DNA of 64,000 nt from Gemmatimonadales bacterium. GTDB lineage: Bacteria > Gemmatimonadota > Glassbacteria > GWA2-58-10. The first letter of the stretch is position 1, and each line of letters starts with the position of its first letter. The notes beneath the pieces were generated by a model. That model was not told the DNA's origin. It was given only the letters and a program-made list of their open reading frames with translations, and made no database searches. Below, piece by piece: positions 37,405 through 46,370 of the stretch. A program made the position numbers and the translations under genes. The stretch lies in NCBI GenBank assembly GCA_024278175.1, contig JAJRTS010000061.1, positions 80,176 through 144,175 on the forward strand, in the 5' to 3' direction.

Positions 37405-37959
37405 CTATTTAAGATAAACGCCGTCTTTGCCGGTATGCGCCACTAGCCGGCCGGCAAGTTGCAGCTTGCTCCGCCTGATATATGTTGCCACTGTCGCGCG
37501 GGGAATTGCCATCGCCGCGGCCACTTCCCCGTAGCTCTGTCCGCCGAAATAGTGCAGGCTCAGCGCCTGCGCCCACTCCGGCTTCAGCCGCCTGAACTGC
37601 TCTCGCACAATCCGGCCCATCTCGGAGCTGGCACATTTTTCTTCCGGGTTATCGCTCTCGTCGGCCGTTACCTCCGCCACGCTGCGGCCATCCTCGCCCC
37701 GTGGTTGGTCAAGGCTGGAAGTTTGCAACTGTTTCCTGCGCATCCGGCTGATGCAAACGTTGGCCGTAATTCTATATATCCAGCTCGACAGACTGGCCTC
37801 GCCCCGGAAGTCATCCAGCGCCGCGTGGACCTTGAGGAAAATATCCTGGGTGGCCTCCTCGGCCTCCTCGCGGTTGCCCAGCATACGGTAGGCCTGGTTA
37901 TAGACCTTGTGCTGGCAGGTCTCTACCAGTTGCCGGAAATCTGTGTCGGACTGGACCAT
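37405..37959 (-). CDS. ECF-type RNA polymerase sigma factor
   Basis: 184 residues from ATG 37959; the open frame continues 30 codons upstream to 38049, but this part is poorly coding. Sigma-70 region 2 is seen in QAYRMLGNREEAEEATQDIF and WIYRITANVCISRMRR; region 4 in LKPEWAQALSLHYFGGQSYG followed by an HTH (VAAAMAIPRATVATYIRRSK). The region 2-4 linker is acidic. This is the compact ECF (group 4) layout. It should drive a small envelope-stress or condition-specific regulon, probably checked by the membrane protein encoded next. The upstream region carries repeat copy 2 and no recognisable ECF promoter. Confidence 0.9.
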   Translation of the reverse strand: MVQSDTDFRQLVETCQHKVYNQAYRMLGNREEAEEATQDIFLKVHAALDDFRGEASLSSWIYRITANVCISRMRRKQLQTSSLDQPRGEDGRSVAEVTADESDNPEEKCASSEMGRIVREQFRRLKPEWAQALSLHYFGGQSYGEVAAAMAIPRATVATYIRRSKLQLAGRLVAHTGKDGVYLK

Positions 37960-38500
37960 TGTCCCGCGAGATAAAGTTTTGTAAGCGCCGTCTGAGTGGT
38001 ATGACGAGTCGGCAGCTGAATTAATTTCACTTTTTTTTGTTGAAAGCAATTACAAGTTGAGACTTTTGAAAAATCAGCAGACTGAATTGTTATCAGGAAA
38101 TTTTTTCATCTCACTCATCTTTGTGGATCAAAAGAGAATGCAGGGGTTGTTAATTGTAATCACATGATCTGGCCGAAAGAGATGCCCCTTGATAAAAAAT
38201 TTTGGAAAAAGAGTGGGGGAGTGTGAGGGGGAGAGAAAAGAACCTTTTTTAAAAGGTTTTGTCTCTCCCCCTCACAATTCTTTCAATCCTTTGATTAAAT
38301 CAAAGGTCTCAAGTTTTTATCGAAAAAGCAATTGCGGAGTGAAGAAGTTGAAACAAGCGGAAGCAACTTCGCGTCCTAATGATTCAGCAAGAGCAAGCTT
38401 TGTTTGTAAAAAAATTTGAAAGCAGCCGCTGGCAGGTTGCGTCATAAGAGTCAAAAGGATCGGGCAAGCCCTTGAGCTGTTTACTTAACAGGAGGTTACT
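37960..38500. other. 541-base divergent intergenic region with repeat copy 2
   Basis: Between the ECF sigma gene (minus) and the small membrane protein gene (plus). About 215 bases of it are the dispersed repeat (38095-38311). The rest is AT-rich; a short hairpin GAAGTTG...CAACTTC occurs near 38345-38371. I see no gene. Confidence 0.6.
38095..38311 (+). repeat. Dispersed ~215-base repeat, copy 2 (hairpin element)
   Basis: Second copy of the element at 25575-25788, same orientation. The central palindrome is at 38222-38276, nearly identical to copy 1, and the right end folds as CCTTTGAT-TAA-ATCAAAGG (38288-38306 approx). The left bracket is CCCCTTGAT, one base off the copy 1 sequence. The hairpin arms are better conserved than the spacer between 38160 and 38200, as expected if RNA or DNA structure is selected. 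Confidence 0.85.
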
Positions 38501-38911
38501 ATGGCGTACGAGATGGTTCCGCTGGGCGCATTCGTGATGATAGTGCTGATCGTTTACTTCGGTGTGCACCGCAAGCACATGGAAAATGTGGAGCTGATCA
38601 AGCGCGGGATTAACCCGGAAAAGTATAATATCAAGCTGCCTGGCAAGCTGGGTTTGCCGTTTGGTGTGGTGTTCCTGGCGCTTGGCCTGGGCTTCATGAT
38701 ATCCATGCTTATGGTTGGCGAAGCGTTCGAAAGACACAATGCAGAAGCGCTCGGTTTTACGCTGGCCTCGCTGATCGGCGGTATTGGATTAATCATTTAC
38801 TGGAAGCTTACCGCCGCCGACCGCGAACGGGCGCTGAAAATCAAGGAAGAACTGCTGCTGCGGCCCGGCACTGATTTCGCGCCGGACGTTAAACCGGAAG
38901 AGAAAGAGTAA
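38501..38911 (+). CDS. Small two-to-three-helix membrane protein (DUF6249-like)
   Basis: 136 residues with a perfect AGGAGG seven bases before ATG 38501. An N-terminal helix (MVPLGAFVMIVLIVYFGVH) is followed by a loop MENVELIKRGINPEKY and two further hydrophobic helices (LPFGVVFLALGLGFMISML and GFTLASLIGGIGLIIYW). The tail is charged (PEEKE). The pattern 'r..li..Gi.p......l..gl...g.Glg' is typical of the DUF6249 family, which is often encoded beside ECF sigma/anti-sigma pairs in Bacteroidota and related groups. Function unknown. A strong terminator follows. Confidence 0.72.
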   Translation: MAYEMVPLGAFVMIVLIVYFGVHRKHMENVELIKRGINPEKYNIKLPGKLGLPFGVVFLALGLGFMISMLMVGEAFERHNAEALGFTLASLIGGIGLIIYWKLTAADRERALKIKEELLLRPGTDFAPDVKPEEKE

Positions 38912-38942
38912 AAGAACTGGAATCAGTTCAGGCATTCATCGA

Positions 38943-38973
38943 GGGGCGACGCAACCGGGTCGCCCCTTTTTTT
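38943..38973 (+). terminator. Rho-independent terminator
   Basis: Perfect stem GGGGCGAC (38943-38950) / GTCGCCCC (38959-38966), 8-base loop, then seven T (38967-38973). Its stem is the same GGGGCGAC core seen in the GTAGGGGCG repeat family. Confidence 0.8.
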
Positions 38974-39012
38974 GTCAATACCGTTTGTGGCTGGGCAAAC
39001 CTGCTATAGAGC

Positions 39013-39176
39013 ACACACCCCGCCCGCTGCCGGCGGGCGCACCTCGGATTATTCCCGCATGGTTTTCAATAGGGGCAAGGCATGCGTCGCTCGTCTTGAA
39101 GTGGCGAACCCATGTATTCGCCTTTTTCCACGGTTTGGGATAGTCGTAGGGGCGAACCTCGTGTTCGCCCGCAAAA
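39013..39176. repeat. GTAGGGGCG-type composite repeat, copy B
   Basis: Block ACACCCCGCCCGCTGCCGGC from 39015 repeats the block at 36641, and the block from 39146 to 39176 repeats 36767-36797 exactly. A degenerate unit (AGGGGCAAGGCATGCGTCGC) lies between, near 39071. Together with the 36.6-36.8 kb copies these bracket the sigma/anti-sigma/small membrane protein genes. They fill most of the 362-base gap 38912-39273. Confidence 0.75.
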
Positions 39177-39273
39177 ATCTTTTCCAAAGGGGCCTCTTGC
39201 CAGAGCATAGCGGTTTGTTATATTGCTACTGTGATTTCAGTTCAGCAAAACCAATATCCCTTTGGTGGTGAGA

Positions 39274-39951
39274 ATGGCTGATCGACCTTCAGTGGCAATA
39301 GACCCCCAACTGCGCGCAGTAGTGCGCCTGGCGGTGCTCTACTGCGAAAAAGTCGAGATCGACAGCGGCGAGGTGCTCTGGGCCGAGTTCGATGTTTTTT
39401 GCCGTGAGGTGGCCATGCGTTATCAGGGACAGACAATCGGCGCGGTGGAAAACATCCAGACCGCCCGCGAGTTATATCGCTCGATAGGGGTGGACCCTAC
39501 GCGCAACCGGCCGTCCTCGGAGGCCCTGACTAGAAGGCTGATAAAAGGTAAAAAACTCTACAGGGTCAACTCGCTGGTCGATACAATCAACTACTGCAGC
39601 CTGAACTACATGCTGCCGCTGGGCCTCTACGACCTCGACCGGATCCGGGGCGAATCTGTTACGTTGCGCAAGGGGGCGCCGGGAGACGGCTACAAAGGGA
39701 TCGGCAAGGATTGGGTCAACCTTGAGGGCCGCTACGCGATGTTCGACGCCGCGGGGCCGTTCGGCTCACCCACCGCCGACAGCGACCGCACGAAGATCAC
39801 CGGACACACCGGGAGGGCGCTGATAATTATTTTCGCCCCCTGGAGTGTACCTCCGGAAAAGTTGGAGGATCATTCGGCGTTCACCGCCGCGGCGGTAGCA
39901 AAATTCGGCGGGGGCGGCCCACTGGTGCAGCAGGCGGGCCTTGTTCAATGA
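39274..39951 (+). CDS. Standalone B3/4 domain protein
   Basis: 225 residues from ATG 39274 (two GTG codons just upstream are also open). Residues ~55-210 match the B3/4 domain found in the beta subunit of phenylalanyl-tRNA synthetase: GVDPTRNRPSSEALTRRLIK, VDTINYCSLNYMLPLGLYDL and GPFGSPTADSDRTKITG. In PheT the domain takes part in editing Tyr-tRNA(Phe); standalone copies are widespread and may be trans-editing or unrelated hydrolases. No synthetase domain is attached. It has no operon partner; recA follows with its own promoter. Confidence 0.85.
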   Translation: MADRPSVAIDPQLRAVVRLAVLYCEKVEIDSGEVLWAEFDVFCREVAMRYQGQTIGAVENIQTARELYRSIGVDPTRNRPSSEALTRRLIKGKKLYRVNSLVDTINYCSLNYMLPLGLYDLDRIRGESVTLRKGAPGDGYKGIGKDWVNLEGRYAMFDAAGPFGSPTADSDRTKITGHTGRALIIIFAPWSVPPEKLEDHSAFTAAAVAKFGGGGPLVQQAGLVQ

Positions 39952-39962
39952 GAATTAGGCGG

Positions 39963-39991
39963 TTGACAGACATCACTGCTGTAACTATGTT
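39963..39991 (+). promoter_or_regulatory. Sigma-70-type promoter of recA
   Basis: Perfect -35 TTGACA (39963-39968), 17-base spacer, -10 TATGTT (39986-39991), ~48 bases before the recA ATG. I see no LexA-type palindrome overlapping it. Confidence 0.65.
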
Positions 39992-40038
39992 TATATCAAC
40001 CTGTTAAAGTAACCGACACTCAGCATCAGGGGAAAATA

Positions 40039-41097
40039 ATGGCCACTGACGTTAAGAAAGAAAAAGATAAGGCGATTGGCGTGGCGATATCCCAAATTGA
40101 GCGCCAGTGGGGTAAGGGAGCTATCATGCGGCTGGGGCAGGCAGGCCCAACGGTGCGGGTGCCTGCTATTTCCACCGGTGCGCTCAACCTCGATATCGCT
40201 ACCGGGATCGGCGGAATACCCCGCGGACGGGTAACCGAGATTTTCGGCCCGGAGTCCTCCGGCAAGACCACCCTGTCGCTGCACGTGATAGCCAACGCTC
40301 AGAAGATGGGCGGCACAGTGGCTTTTATCGACGCCGAGCACGCGCTCGACTCCACCTACGCCCGGAAACTGGGAGTCGATCTGGAAAACCTGCTGATCTC
40401 CCAGCCCGATACAGGTGAACAGGCGCTTGATATAGCCGAAGTGCTGGTACGCAGCAACGCGGTGGACGTGGTGGTGGTCGATTCGGTGGCCGCGCTGGTG
40501 CCCAGGGCGGAGATCGAGGGTGAAATGGGCGATTCCCACATGGGCCTGCAGGCCAGGCTGATGAGCCAGGCCATGCGCAAGCTGACCTCGACAATTCACA
40601 AGAGCCGGACGGCGATGATTTTCATCAACCAGATCCGCGAGAAGATCGGTGTGATGTTCGGCAACCCGGAAACCACCACGGGCGGCCGCGCGCTCAAGTT
40701 TTACTCCTCGCTGCGGCTCGATATCCGTAAAGTGGGCAATATCAAGGATACGGACAGCATTACAGGGGTGCGCGCCCGGGTCAAGGTGGTCAAGAACAAG
40801 GTGGCCCCGCCGTTCCGCGACGCCGAGTTCGATATCATGTTCAACAAGGGTATCAGCTATACCGGCACCTTGCTGGACCTGGCTGTCGAGAGCGGAATAG
40901 TCGAGAAAAGCGGCGCGTGGTTCAGCTACGGCAGCGAGCGTCTGGGCCAGGGACGGGAAAACGCCAAATCCTTTATCGACGGGAACCCGGACGTGTTCGA
41001 GAAGATCGATACGGAAGTGAAGAAGAAGTACGGGCTGATCGAGGATGACGAAGAGGAAAAACCGCAGGCCGGCGGCTCGGAAGACGAGGCGGAGTAA
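40039..41097 (+). CDS. recA: Recombinase RecA
   Basis: 352 residues. Forms ATP-dependent filaments on single-stranded DNA for strand exchange and SOS signalling. Motifs: Walker [14 protein letters not shown] (~70-82), FIDAEHALD, the Walker [18 protein letters not shown], the L2 loop region [30 protein letters not shown] split between loops, and the C-terminal acidic tail [17 protein letters not shown]. Length and all active residues are normal, with no intein. Its own promoter stands 48 bases upstream. recX follows after four bases, the usual recA-recX operon. Confidence 0.98.
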   Translation: MATDVKKEKDKAIGVAISQIERQWGKGAIMRLGQAGPTVRVPAISTGALNLDIATGIGGIPRGRVTEIFGPESSGKTTLSLHVIANAQKMGGTVAFIDAEHALDSTYARKLGVDLENLLISQPDTGEQALDIAEVLVRSNAVDVVVVDSVAALVPRAEIEGEMGDSHMGLQARLMSQAMRKLTSTIHKSRTAMIFINQIREKIGVMFGNPETTTGGRALKFYSSLRLDIRKVGNIKDTDSITGVRARVKVVKNKVAPPFRDAEFDIMFNKGISYTGTLLDLAVESGIVEKSGAWFSYGSERLGQGRENAKSFIDGNPDVFEKIDTEVKKKYGLIEDDEEEKPQAGGSEDEAE

Positions 41098-41101
41098 TCC
41101 C

Positions 41102-41638
41102 ATGCCGTGGCCGGGGGATCGGGAGCGAATGGAAAACGGCAACGCCGATGAGCAGTACGCCGCTGCTCTAAAGAGCGCCACCCGGATGCTGGCCCGCCGT
41201 CAGCACGGGTTCAGGGAGCTTGAAACCAAGCTGCTGGCCCGCTTTGGCAGCGAGCCGGTCGGCAGGGTAATTAAGCGCTTGGGGGAACTGGGCTACCTGA
41301 ACGATAAAAAATTCGCCAGGGAGTACGCCCGCCAGCGCTTTTGCCGCTCCCCACGCTCATCGCTCGCGGTTATCGTGGAGCTTGAGGGCCGGGGTGTGGA
41401 CCGCGCGCTGGCCGGGAGCGCGGTGGCCGCTGTGATGGAAGACGAGGGCCTGAGTGACGAGTCGCTGGCCGAGAGGGCGGCGCGCAAAAAAATGGCCGCC
41501 CTGAGCCTGCGTAACCCGGAAAAGGCCAGGGAGAAAATATACGCTTTTCTGGCCTCGCGGGGTTTTTCACGCTCGCTGGCCCGAAGGATCGTGCTGGATG
41601 TGCTCGGCACCGGGATGGACGGCCAGAGAGGGACGTAA
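41102..41638 (+). CDS. recX: RecA regulator RecX
   Basis: 178 residues from ATG 41102, chosen for the GGAG seven bases upstream and because it begins just after the recA stop. RecX binds RecA filaments and limits their activity. The three-helix repeats are seen as ATRMLARRQHGFRELETKLL, GELGYLNDKKFAREYARQRF and ARKKMAALSLRNPEKAREKI, ending with AFLASRGFSRSLARRIV. Length is at the upper end for the family owing to a basic N-terminal lead. Operon position strongly supports the call. Confidence 0.92.
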   Translation: MPWPGDRERMENGNADEQYAAALKSATRMLARRQHGFRELETKLLARFGSEPVGRVIKRLGELGYLNDKKFAREYARQRFCRSPRSSLAVIVELEGRGVDRALAGSAVAAVMEDEGLSDESLAERAARKKMAALSLRNPEKAREKIYAFLASRGFSRSLARRIVLDVLGTGMDGQRGT

Positions 41639-41711
41639 AACCCTGACGGTTGGTATCAACCGGAGAGGGTTGTCACGGTAAAAAACGCGCCGCGGCAGGT
41701 GCGCGGGCCTG

Positions 41712-41720
41712 TGTTATAAT
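41712..41720 (+). promoter_or_regulatory. Extended -10 promoter before alaS
   Basis: TGT followed by a perfect TATAAT (41715-41720) makes an extended -10 element; the -35 region is poor. It is 38 bases before the alaS ATG. A small hairpin CGGTTG-GTAT-CAACCG at 41647-41662 lies just upstream. Confidence 0.5.
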
Positions 41721-41757
41721 GCACTAAACATCAATTTACAGGTATTTTAGGAGCACG

Positions 41758-44385
41758 ATGAAGCATTCCAGCGAGATCCGAAAAGAGTTTATCGATTTTT
41801 TCAGGCAAAAGGGCCACACCGCGGTTCCCAGCGCGCCGGTGGTGCCCCAGGCCGACCCGACGTTGCTGTTTGTCAACGCGGGGATGAACCAGTTCAAGGA
41901 CGTTTTTCTGGGCACCGGCAGCCGCGACTACACCCGGGCGGTCAACAGCCAGAAATGCATCCGGGTCTCGGGCAAGCATAACGACCTGGAAGATGTGGGC
42001 CGCGATACCTACCACCACACTTTTTTCGAGATGCTGGGCAACTGGAGTTTCGGCGACTATTTCAAGCGCGAGGCGATTGTCTGGGCCTGGGAACTGCTCA
42101 CCGAGCTCTGGGGCCTGCCCAAGGACAAGCTCTACGCCACGGTCTACGTTGACGACGACGAAGCCGCCCGGCTCTGGGAGGCGGAAACCGATGTCGGCGC
42201 GAATAAGATATATCGCTACGACAAGGATAATTTCTGGGAGATGGGCGAAGTCGGACCCTGCGGACCCTGCAGCGAGATCCATATCGATCTGGCTCCCGGA
42301 GCGCCGGACCACGAACTGGCCGCCGACCGACTCGGTGGAATCAACAGCGGCAGCGACCGTTACGTGGAGCTGTGGAACCTGGTGTTTATCGACTCGGAGC
42401 GCCGCCCGGACGGCTCCCTTGCGCCGCTGAAGGAGAACCATATCGACACGGGCATGGGCTTTGAGCGCGTGCTCTCGGTGCTGCAGGGCAGCAACTCTAA
42501 TTTCGAAACCGATGTGTTCCGCCCGCTGATCGACCGGATCGCCGAGGTCAGCGGACAGGATTACAAGAGCGGCGAGGCCGGCCTGCCCCACCGGGTGATC
42601 GCCGACCATACCAGGATGCTCACGTTCGCGCTCACCGACGGCGTGGTGCCAGCCAACGAGGGCCGGGGCTATGTCCTGCGCCGGATCCTTCGCCGTGCGG
42701 CCCGGTTCGGCCGGGAGCTGGGTGTCAGGGAACCGTTTATCCATTCCCTGGTGGGCAAGGTGGGCGATATGCTGGGCGAGGCCTACCCGGAGATAATCCA
42801 GCGCAGCCAGCACGTGGCGCGAATGATCAAGGCCGAGGAAGAGGGGTTCGGGGCTACGCTGGACCGCGGGATCGAACTGTTTGAGGAAGTGGCCGCCAGG
42901 GTAAAAACTTCTGGTGCCAGGACGATCAGCGGCGAGGATGCGTTCAAGCTCTACGACACGTTCGGCTTCCCGCTGGATCTGACCGTGCTGATGGCCCGTG
43001 AGAAGAGCCTCGCTGTGGATCAGGACGGTTTCGGCGAGCAGATGAACAGGCGGCGGGAGCAGTCGCGGGCCGATGCCAAATTTGTCGCGGGAGAGGATAT
43101 TTCGGCCTTGACAGCGGAAGTTGACGGCGATACGGCTACAGAGTTTACCGGATATACCTGCCTGTCGCTCGATACCGAAGTGCTGGCCGCCGACGAGCAC
43201 TCGGTTGTGCTGGCAGCCACCCCGTTCTACGCCGAGAGCGGCGGGCAGGTTGCCGACCACGGCACGATCGAGGGCGAGAGTTGGCGCTTCCGGGTCGAGG
43301 ACGTGCGGCGCGCGGGCCGCCTGATAATTCATCGTGGCCAGTTCGAGCACGGTTCTTTTGCCGATGTGAGCCAGGGCGCGAAAGCGCGGGCTGCCGTGGA
43401 CGAGCAGCGCCGCCACGATACGGAGCGTAACCACACGGCCACCCATATTCTGCACCGCGTGCTGCTGGCGACCCTGGGCGAGAGCGCCACCCAGGCCGGA
43501 AGCCTGGTCGCTCCGGACTATCTCCGTTTCGATTTTCACCACTATGAGAAAATCCCGGACGAAGTCCTGCTGGAGATAGAGCAGGGAGTTAATGCCGAGA
43601 TCCGCGCCGACCGCCGGGTGCGCTCCTCCGAGCAATCCTACGACGAAGCCGTGGCCGGGGGTGCGCTGGCCCTGTTCAGCGAGAAATACGGGAGCACCGT
43701 GCGGGTGGTGGAGGTGGAGGATTTCAGCCGCGAGCTGTGCGGCGGCGCCCACGTGAGCGCCACCGGCCGTCTCGGTGTGTTCGTGATCATCCAGGAGGGC
43801 AGCGTAGCGGCCGGAACCCGCAGGATCGAGGCCCTTACCGGCGCTCGGGCGGCTGAGTACCTGCTGGAGCGCAGTCATATCCTGGGCCGGGTGGAGCGTA
43901 ACTACTCGATCTCCCCGGCGGAGCTGGATAAACGGATAGCCGGGATGTTAGAGGAGCAGAAAAAAATAGCCAGGGAACTGGCCCAGGCGCGCAAGAGCAG
44001 TTCACAGGCCGGCATGGACGATCTGCTGGCCGGGGCCGTGGAGTTGGCCGGCGGTGTCAGGCTGGTGGCGCGCAAGGTGGAGGGCGCTGATATGGACCTG
44101 CTGAAAACGATGGGCGACTCGTTCCGCGAAAAAGCCGGTACGGGCGCGGCCCTGTTCGCGGCGGAAGCGGATGGCAAGCTGCTGTTCGCCTGTGCTGTAA
44201 CCGATGACCTGGCCACAACGGGCAGGCTAAAGGCCGGAGAAGTGGTCGGCCGGATCGCCAGAATTGCCGGCGGTGGTGGCGGCGGCAGGCCCCACCTGGC
44301 CACGGCCGGCGGCAAGGACGTGAGTAAGCTGGAAGAGGCGCTGGCCGCATTTACGGAAATTGTAGAGGAGTTGATGAAGGCATGA
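41758..44385 (+). CDS. alaS: Alanyl-tRNA synthetase
   Basis: 875 residues, with AGGAG before ATG 41758. Charges tRNA(Ala). Class II catalytic core: NAGMNQFKDVFLG, QKCIRVSGKHNDLEDVG and FFEMLGNWSFGDYFK (motif 1-2 region), GMGFERVLSVLQG (motif 3). The editing domain has zinc ligands in ERNHTATHILHRVL (HxxxH) and CGGAHVSATG (Cys and His). The C-terminal DHHA1/C-Ala domain ends GGGGGGRPHLATAGGKDVSK. All domains and key residues are present; length is normal. The stop overlaps the next gene by four bases (ATGA). Confidence 0.98.
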   Translation: MKHSSEIRKEFIDFFRQKGHTAVPSAPVVPQADPTLLFVNAGMNQFKDVFLGTGSRDYTRAVNSQKCIRVSGKHNDLEDVGRDTYHHTFFEMLGNWSFGDYFKREAIVWAWELLTELWGLPKDKLYATVYVDDDEAARLWEAETDVGANKIYRYDKDNFWEMGEVGPCGPCSEIHIDLAPGAPDHELAADRLGGINSGSDRYVELWNLVFIDSERRPDGSLAPLKENHIDTGMGFERVLSVLQGSNSNFETDVFRPLIDRIAEVSGQDYKSGEAGLPHRVIADHTRMLTFALTDGVVPANEGRGYVLRRILRRAARFGRELGVREPFIHSLVGKVGDMLGEAYPEIIQRSQHVARMIKAEEEGFGATLDRGIELFEEVAARVKTSGARTISGEDAFKLYDTFGFPLDLTVLMAREKSLAVDQDGFGEQMNRRREQSRADAKFVAGEDISALTAEVDGDTATEFTGYTCLSLDTEVLAADEHSVVLAATPFYAESGGQVADHGTIEGESWRFRVEDVRRAGRLIIHRGQFEHGSFADVSQGAKARAAVDEQRRHDTERNHTATHILHRVLLATLGESATQAGSLVAPDYLRFDFHHYEKIPDEVLLEIEQGVNAEIRADRRVRSSEQSYDEAVAGGALALFSEKYGSTVRVVEVEDFSRELCGGAHVSATGRLGVFVIIQEGSVAAGTRRIEALTGARAAEYLLERSHILGRVERNYSISPAELDKRIAGMLEEQKKIARELAQARKSSSQAGMDDLLAGAVELAGGVRLVARKVEGADMDLLKTMGDSFREKAGTGAALFAAEADGKLLFACAVTDDLATTGRLKAGEVVGRIARIAGGGGGGRPHLATAGGKDVSKLEEALAAFTEIVEELMKA

Positions 44386-45086
44386 CCGGCAAGCCCACAA
44401 AAGCGCTGTTGTTCAGAGAGTCGCTGGATCAGGGGCTGGCCGAGACTGTGGCCGGGCTTGACCGGGAGCATTACCCTGACTCGCTGCTGGAAATATTCGA
44501 AGCGGTGTTGCTGGATATCTCGTGCCCGCGCGGACTTCCGCTGCTGGCTTTCGCACTGAACGGGGCTGGAGCGGATGCGGAGCAGCGCTATCAGATGGCG
44601 GAAATTCTCTGGCAGGGGCTGCTGCTGACCGCCCTGCTGGCTGCCGATGACGATCCGGCGGACGGGCTGGCCGCGGGGCTGAGAGAAAGCTACGACACTG
44701 CCCACCTTCTGCTGGCCGCCGACACGCTGCTGACCCTGCCGTTCGAATTATGCAGTGGAGAAAGTGGCGCGGACGGAGCCGGACGGCTGGCCGGCTGTGC
44801 GCGCACGGCGCTCGATAGTCTGGTGGGCATGGGCGGGCAACCGGCCCGGCTGGGCGACTGGCGTCCCTACGAGCCGTTGCTGGCGGAGCTTTGCCCCGGA
44901 GCCGGGCAAAGTGATCTGAAGGAGTTGTCCGCTTTGATCGATCTGGCCTACGCAGGCGAACTCAGCCGTTGGCTGGGACCGCGGCCGTGGTTGAAATCGA
45001 TGCGGGAACGAGCGCTGAAAAGATCCGGCAGGCGGGGAGCCCGGCCTGCCCTGGCGGACGTAGGAGCACTGTTGGCTAACCGGTAA
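44382..45086 (+). CDS. Degenerate polyprenyl-synthase-like protein
   Basis: 234 residues, start ATG 44382 overlapping the alaS stop. It resembles the trans-isoprenyl diphosphate synthase fold in outline: RGLPLLAFALNGAG where GKRLRP-L-LA is normal, then LLLTALLAADDDPADGL (DDxxD-like, ~85-94) and AHLLLAADTLLTLPFELC where A-LAGD-LL--AFEL is normal. But the Arg-Arg-Gly after the first Asp motif is lost, the lysines of the GKR block are gone and no second DDxxD is visible. So it may be a pseudoenzyme, a divergent binding protein or an unrelated all-helical protein. Coupling to alaS translation is likely. I recognise no direct homologue; the fold call is tentative. Confidence 0.5.
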   Translation: MTGKPTKALLFRESLDQGLAETVAGLDREHYPDSLLEIFEAVLLDISCPRGLPLLAFALNGAGADAEQRYQMAEILWQGLLLTALLAADDDPADGLAAGLRESYDTAHLLLAADTLLTLPFELCSGESGADGAGRLAGCARTALDSLVGMGGQPARLGDWRPYEPLLAELCPGAGQSDLKELSALIDLAYAGELSRWLGPRPWLKSMRERALKRSGRRGARPALADVGALLANR

Positions 45087-45122
45087 CGGTAAAGTTCCCC
45101 GGTGAGAGGGGATTGAGATAAA

Positions 45123-46244
45123 ATGGGCAGCGCGGTGAAAAACGGCGCCACCGTGGCGGTGGCCCTCAGTGGCGGCGTGGACAGCTCCGTGGCCGCGGCT
45201 TTACTGGCCGGGCACGGATTCAGCGTAATCGGCCTGACCCTGCGGCTGTTCTGTTACTCCGAAAAACAAGCGTCTGCTAAGAGTTGCTGCAACACCCAGG
45301 CGATTGCCGATGCCCGCGGCGTATGCGACCATCTGGGCGTACCCCATTACGTGATCGACGGCGAGCAGGAGTTCGAGCGCGACGTGATCTCCCGGTTTGT
45401 CGCCGGCTACCTGGCCGGCGAGACCCCCAACCCCTGTGTCGATTGTAACTCCTTCATCAAGTTCAATCTCCTGCTGCGCAAGGCTCTCAGCCTGGGCGCG
45501 GATTACCTGGCCACGGGCCATTACGTGCGACTGGGTGAGCGCGGAGGGCGGCCCTGCCTGCTGCGGGGACTTGACAGCGGGAAGGACCAGTCGTATTTCC
45601 TCTGGGGCATCCCGCGGGGTGCGCTGGATAATCTGCTGTTTCCCCTCGGAGGTTTCAGCAAGCCGGAGGTGCGCGCCCTGGCGGGTGAATACGCCCTGGC
45701 CGTGGGGGATAAAGTGGAGAGCCAGGAAGTGTGCTTCGTTCAGGACGACAGCGTGGAGAAATTTATCCGGGTTTATACCGAATCTGGGGAAGGCGGCGGG
45801 AAGAACCCGCTGAGCACGAAACCCGGCCCCCTGCTTGATAGCCAGGGCCGGGAAGTGGGCACTCACAGGGGCAGCGCATTCTACACAATCGGCCAGCGCA
45901 AGGGGCTGGGAGTGGCGCTGGGCAAGCCGGTTTACGTTACCGGGATCGACACACAGCGCAACGTGGTGGTTGTCGGTGGCGACGAGCAACTGCACTCCGG
46001 TTGGCTCACCGCAAGGGAGGTAAACATGCTGGCTGATATCTTGCCGGCGACGGACCGTTTCCGAGCCGGTGTTCAGATCAGATACCGTCACCAGCCGGTG
46101 ATGGCCGAAGTGGAGTGGACCGGTAAGTCCACGGTGCGCGTTGAGCTGGAGCAGCCGCAGCGCTCGGTTGCCAGGGGGCAATCCGTGGTGTTTTACGACG
46201 GTGACCTGGTATTGGGTGGGGGAGTGATCAGCGACTGTGGATAA
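45123..46244 (+). CDS. mnmA: tRNA-specific 2-thiouridylase MnmA
   Basis: 373 residues. Installs the 2-thio group on U34 of Lys, Glu and Gln tRNAs. PP-loop ALSGGVDSSVAAALL (~14-28), first catalytic Cys in TPNPCVDCNSFIKF (~103), the tRNA-recognition block DYLATGHYVRL and GKDQSYFLWGI, and the second catalytic Cys in ESQEVCFVQDD (~202). The C-terminal beta-barrel domain follows GQRKGLGVALGKPVYV. All active residues are intact, length is normal. It is 36 bases after the prenyl-synthase-like gene, so alaS-x-mnmA may form a translation-related operon. Confidence 0.97.
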   Translation: MGSAVKNGATVAVALSGGVDSSVAAALLAGHGFSVIGLTLRLFCYSEKQASAKSCCNTQAIADARGVCDHLGVPHYVIDGEQEFERDVISRFVAGYLAGETPNPCVDCNSFIKFNLLLRKALSLGADYLATGHYVRLGERGGRPCLLRGLDSGKDQSYFLWGIPRGALDNLLFPLGGFSKPEVRALAGEYALAVGDKVESQEVCFVQDDSVEKFIRVYTESGEGGGKNPLSTKPGPLLDSQGREVGTHRGSAFYTIGQRKGLGVALGKPVYVTGIDTQRNVVVVGGDEQLHSGWLTAREVNMLADILPATDRFRAGVQIRYRHQPVMAEVEWTGKSTVRVELEQPQRSVARGQSVVFYDGDLVLGGGVISDCG

Positions 46245-46370
46245 GCACGGCAACGCAGGTTTTCCGCTACTGTTTTTTCTTTGCTTGGCAGCAGCCATCT
46301 ATTAAGTTACAAACTTCAGCGGTATTCCCGGTTCTAAGCGGCAGGAGATTTAACGGTTCAACGGAAAATA

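Noticed and set aside
41639..41757. T-box-like leader before alaS
   Set aside because: Only one short hairpin is present; no T-box bulge sequence, specifier loop or antiterminator.
41731..43878. 715-codon minus-strand frame
   Set aside because: Antisense to alaS; no recognisable motif.
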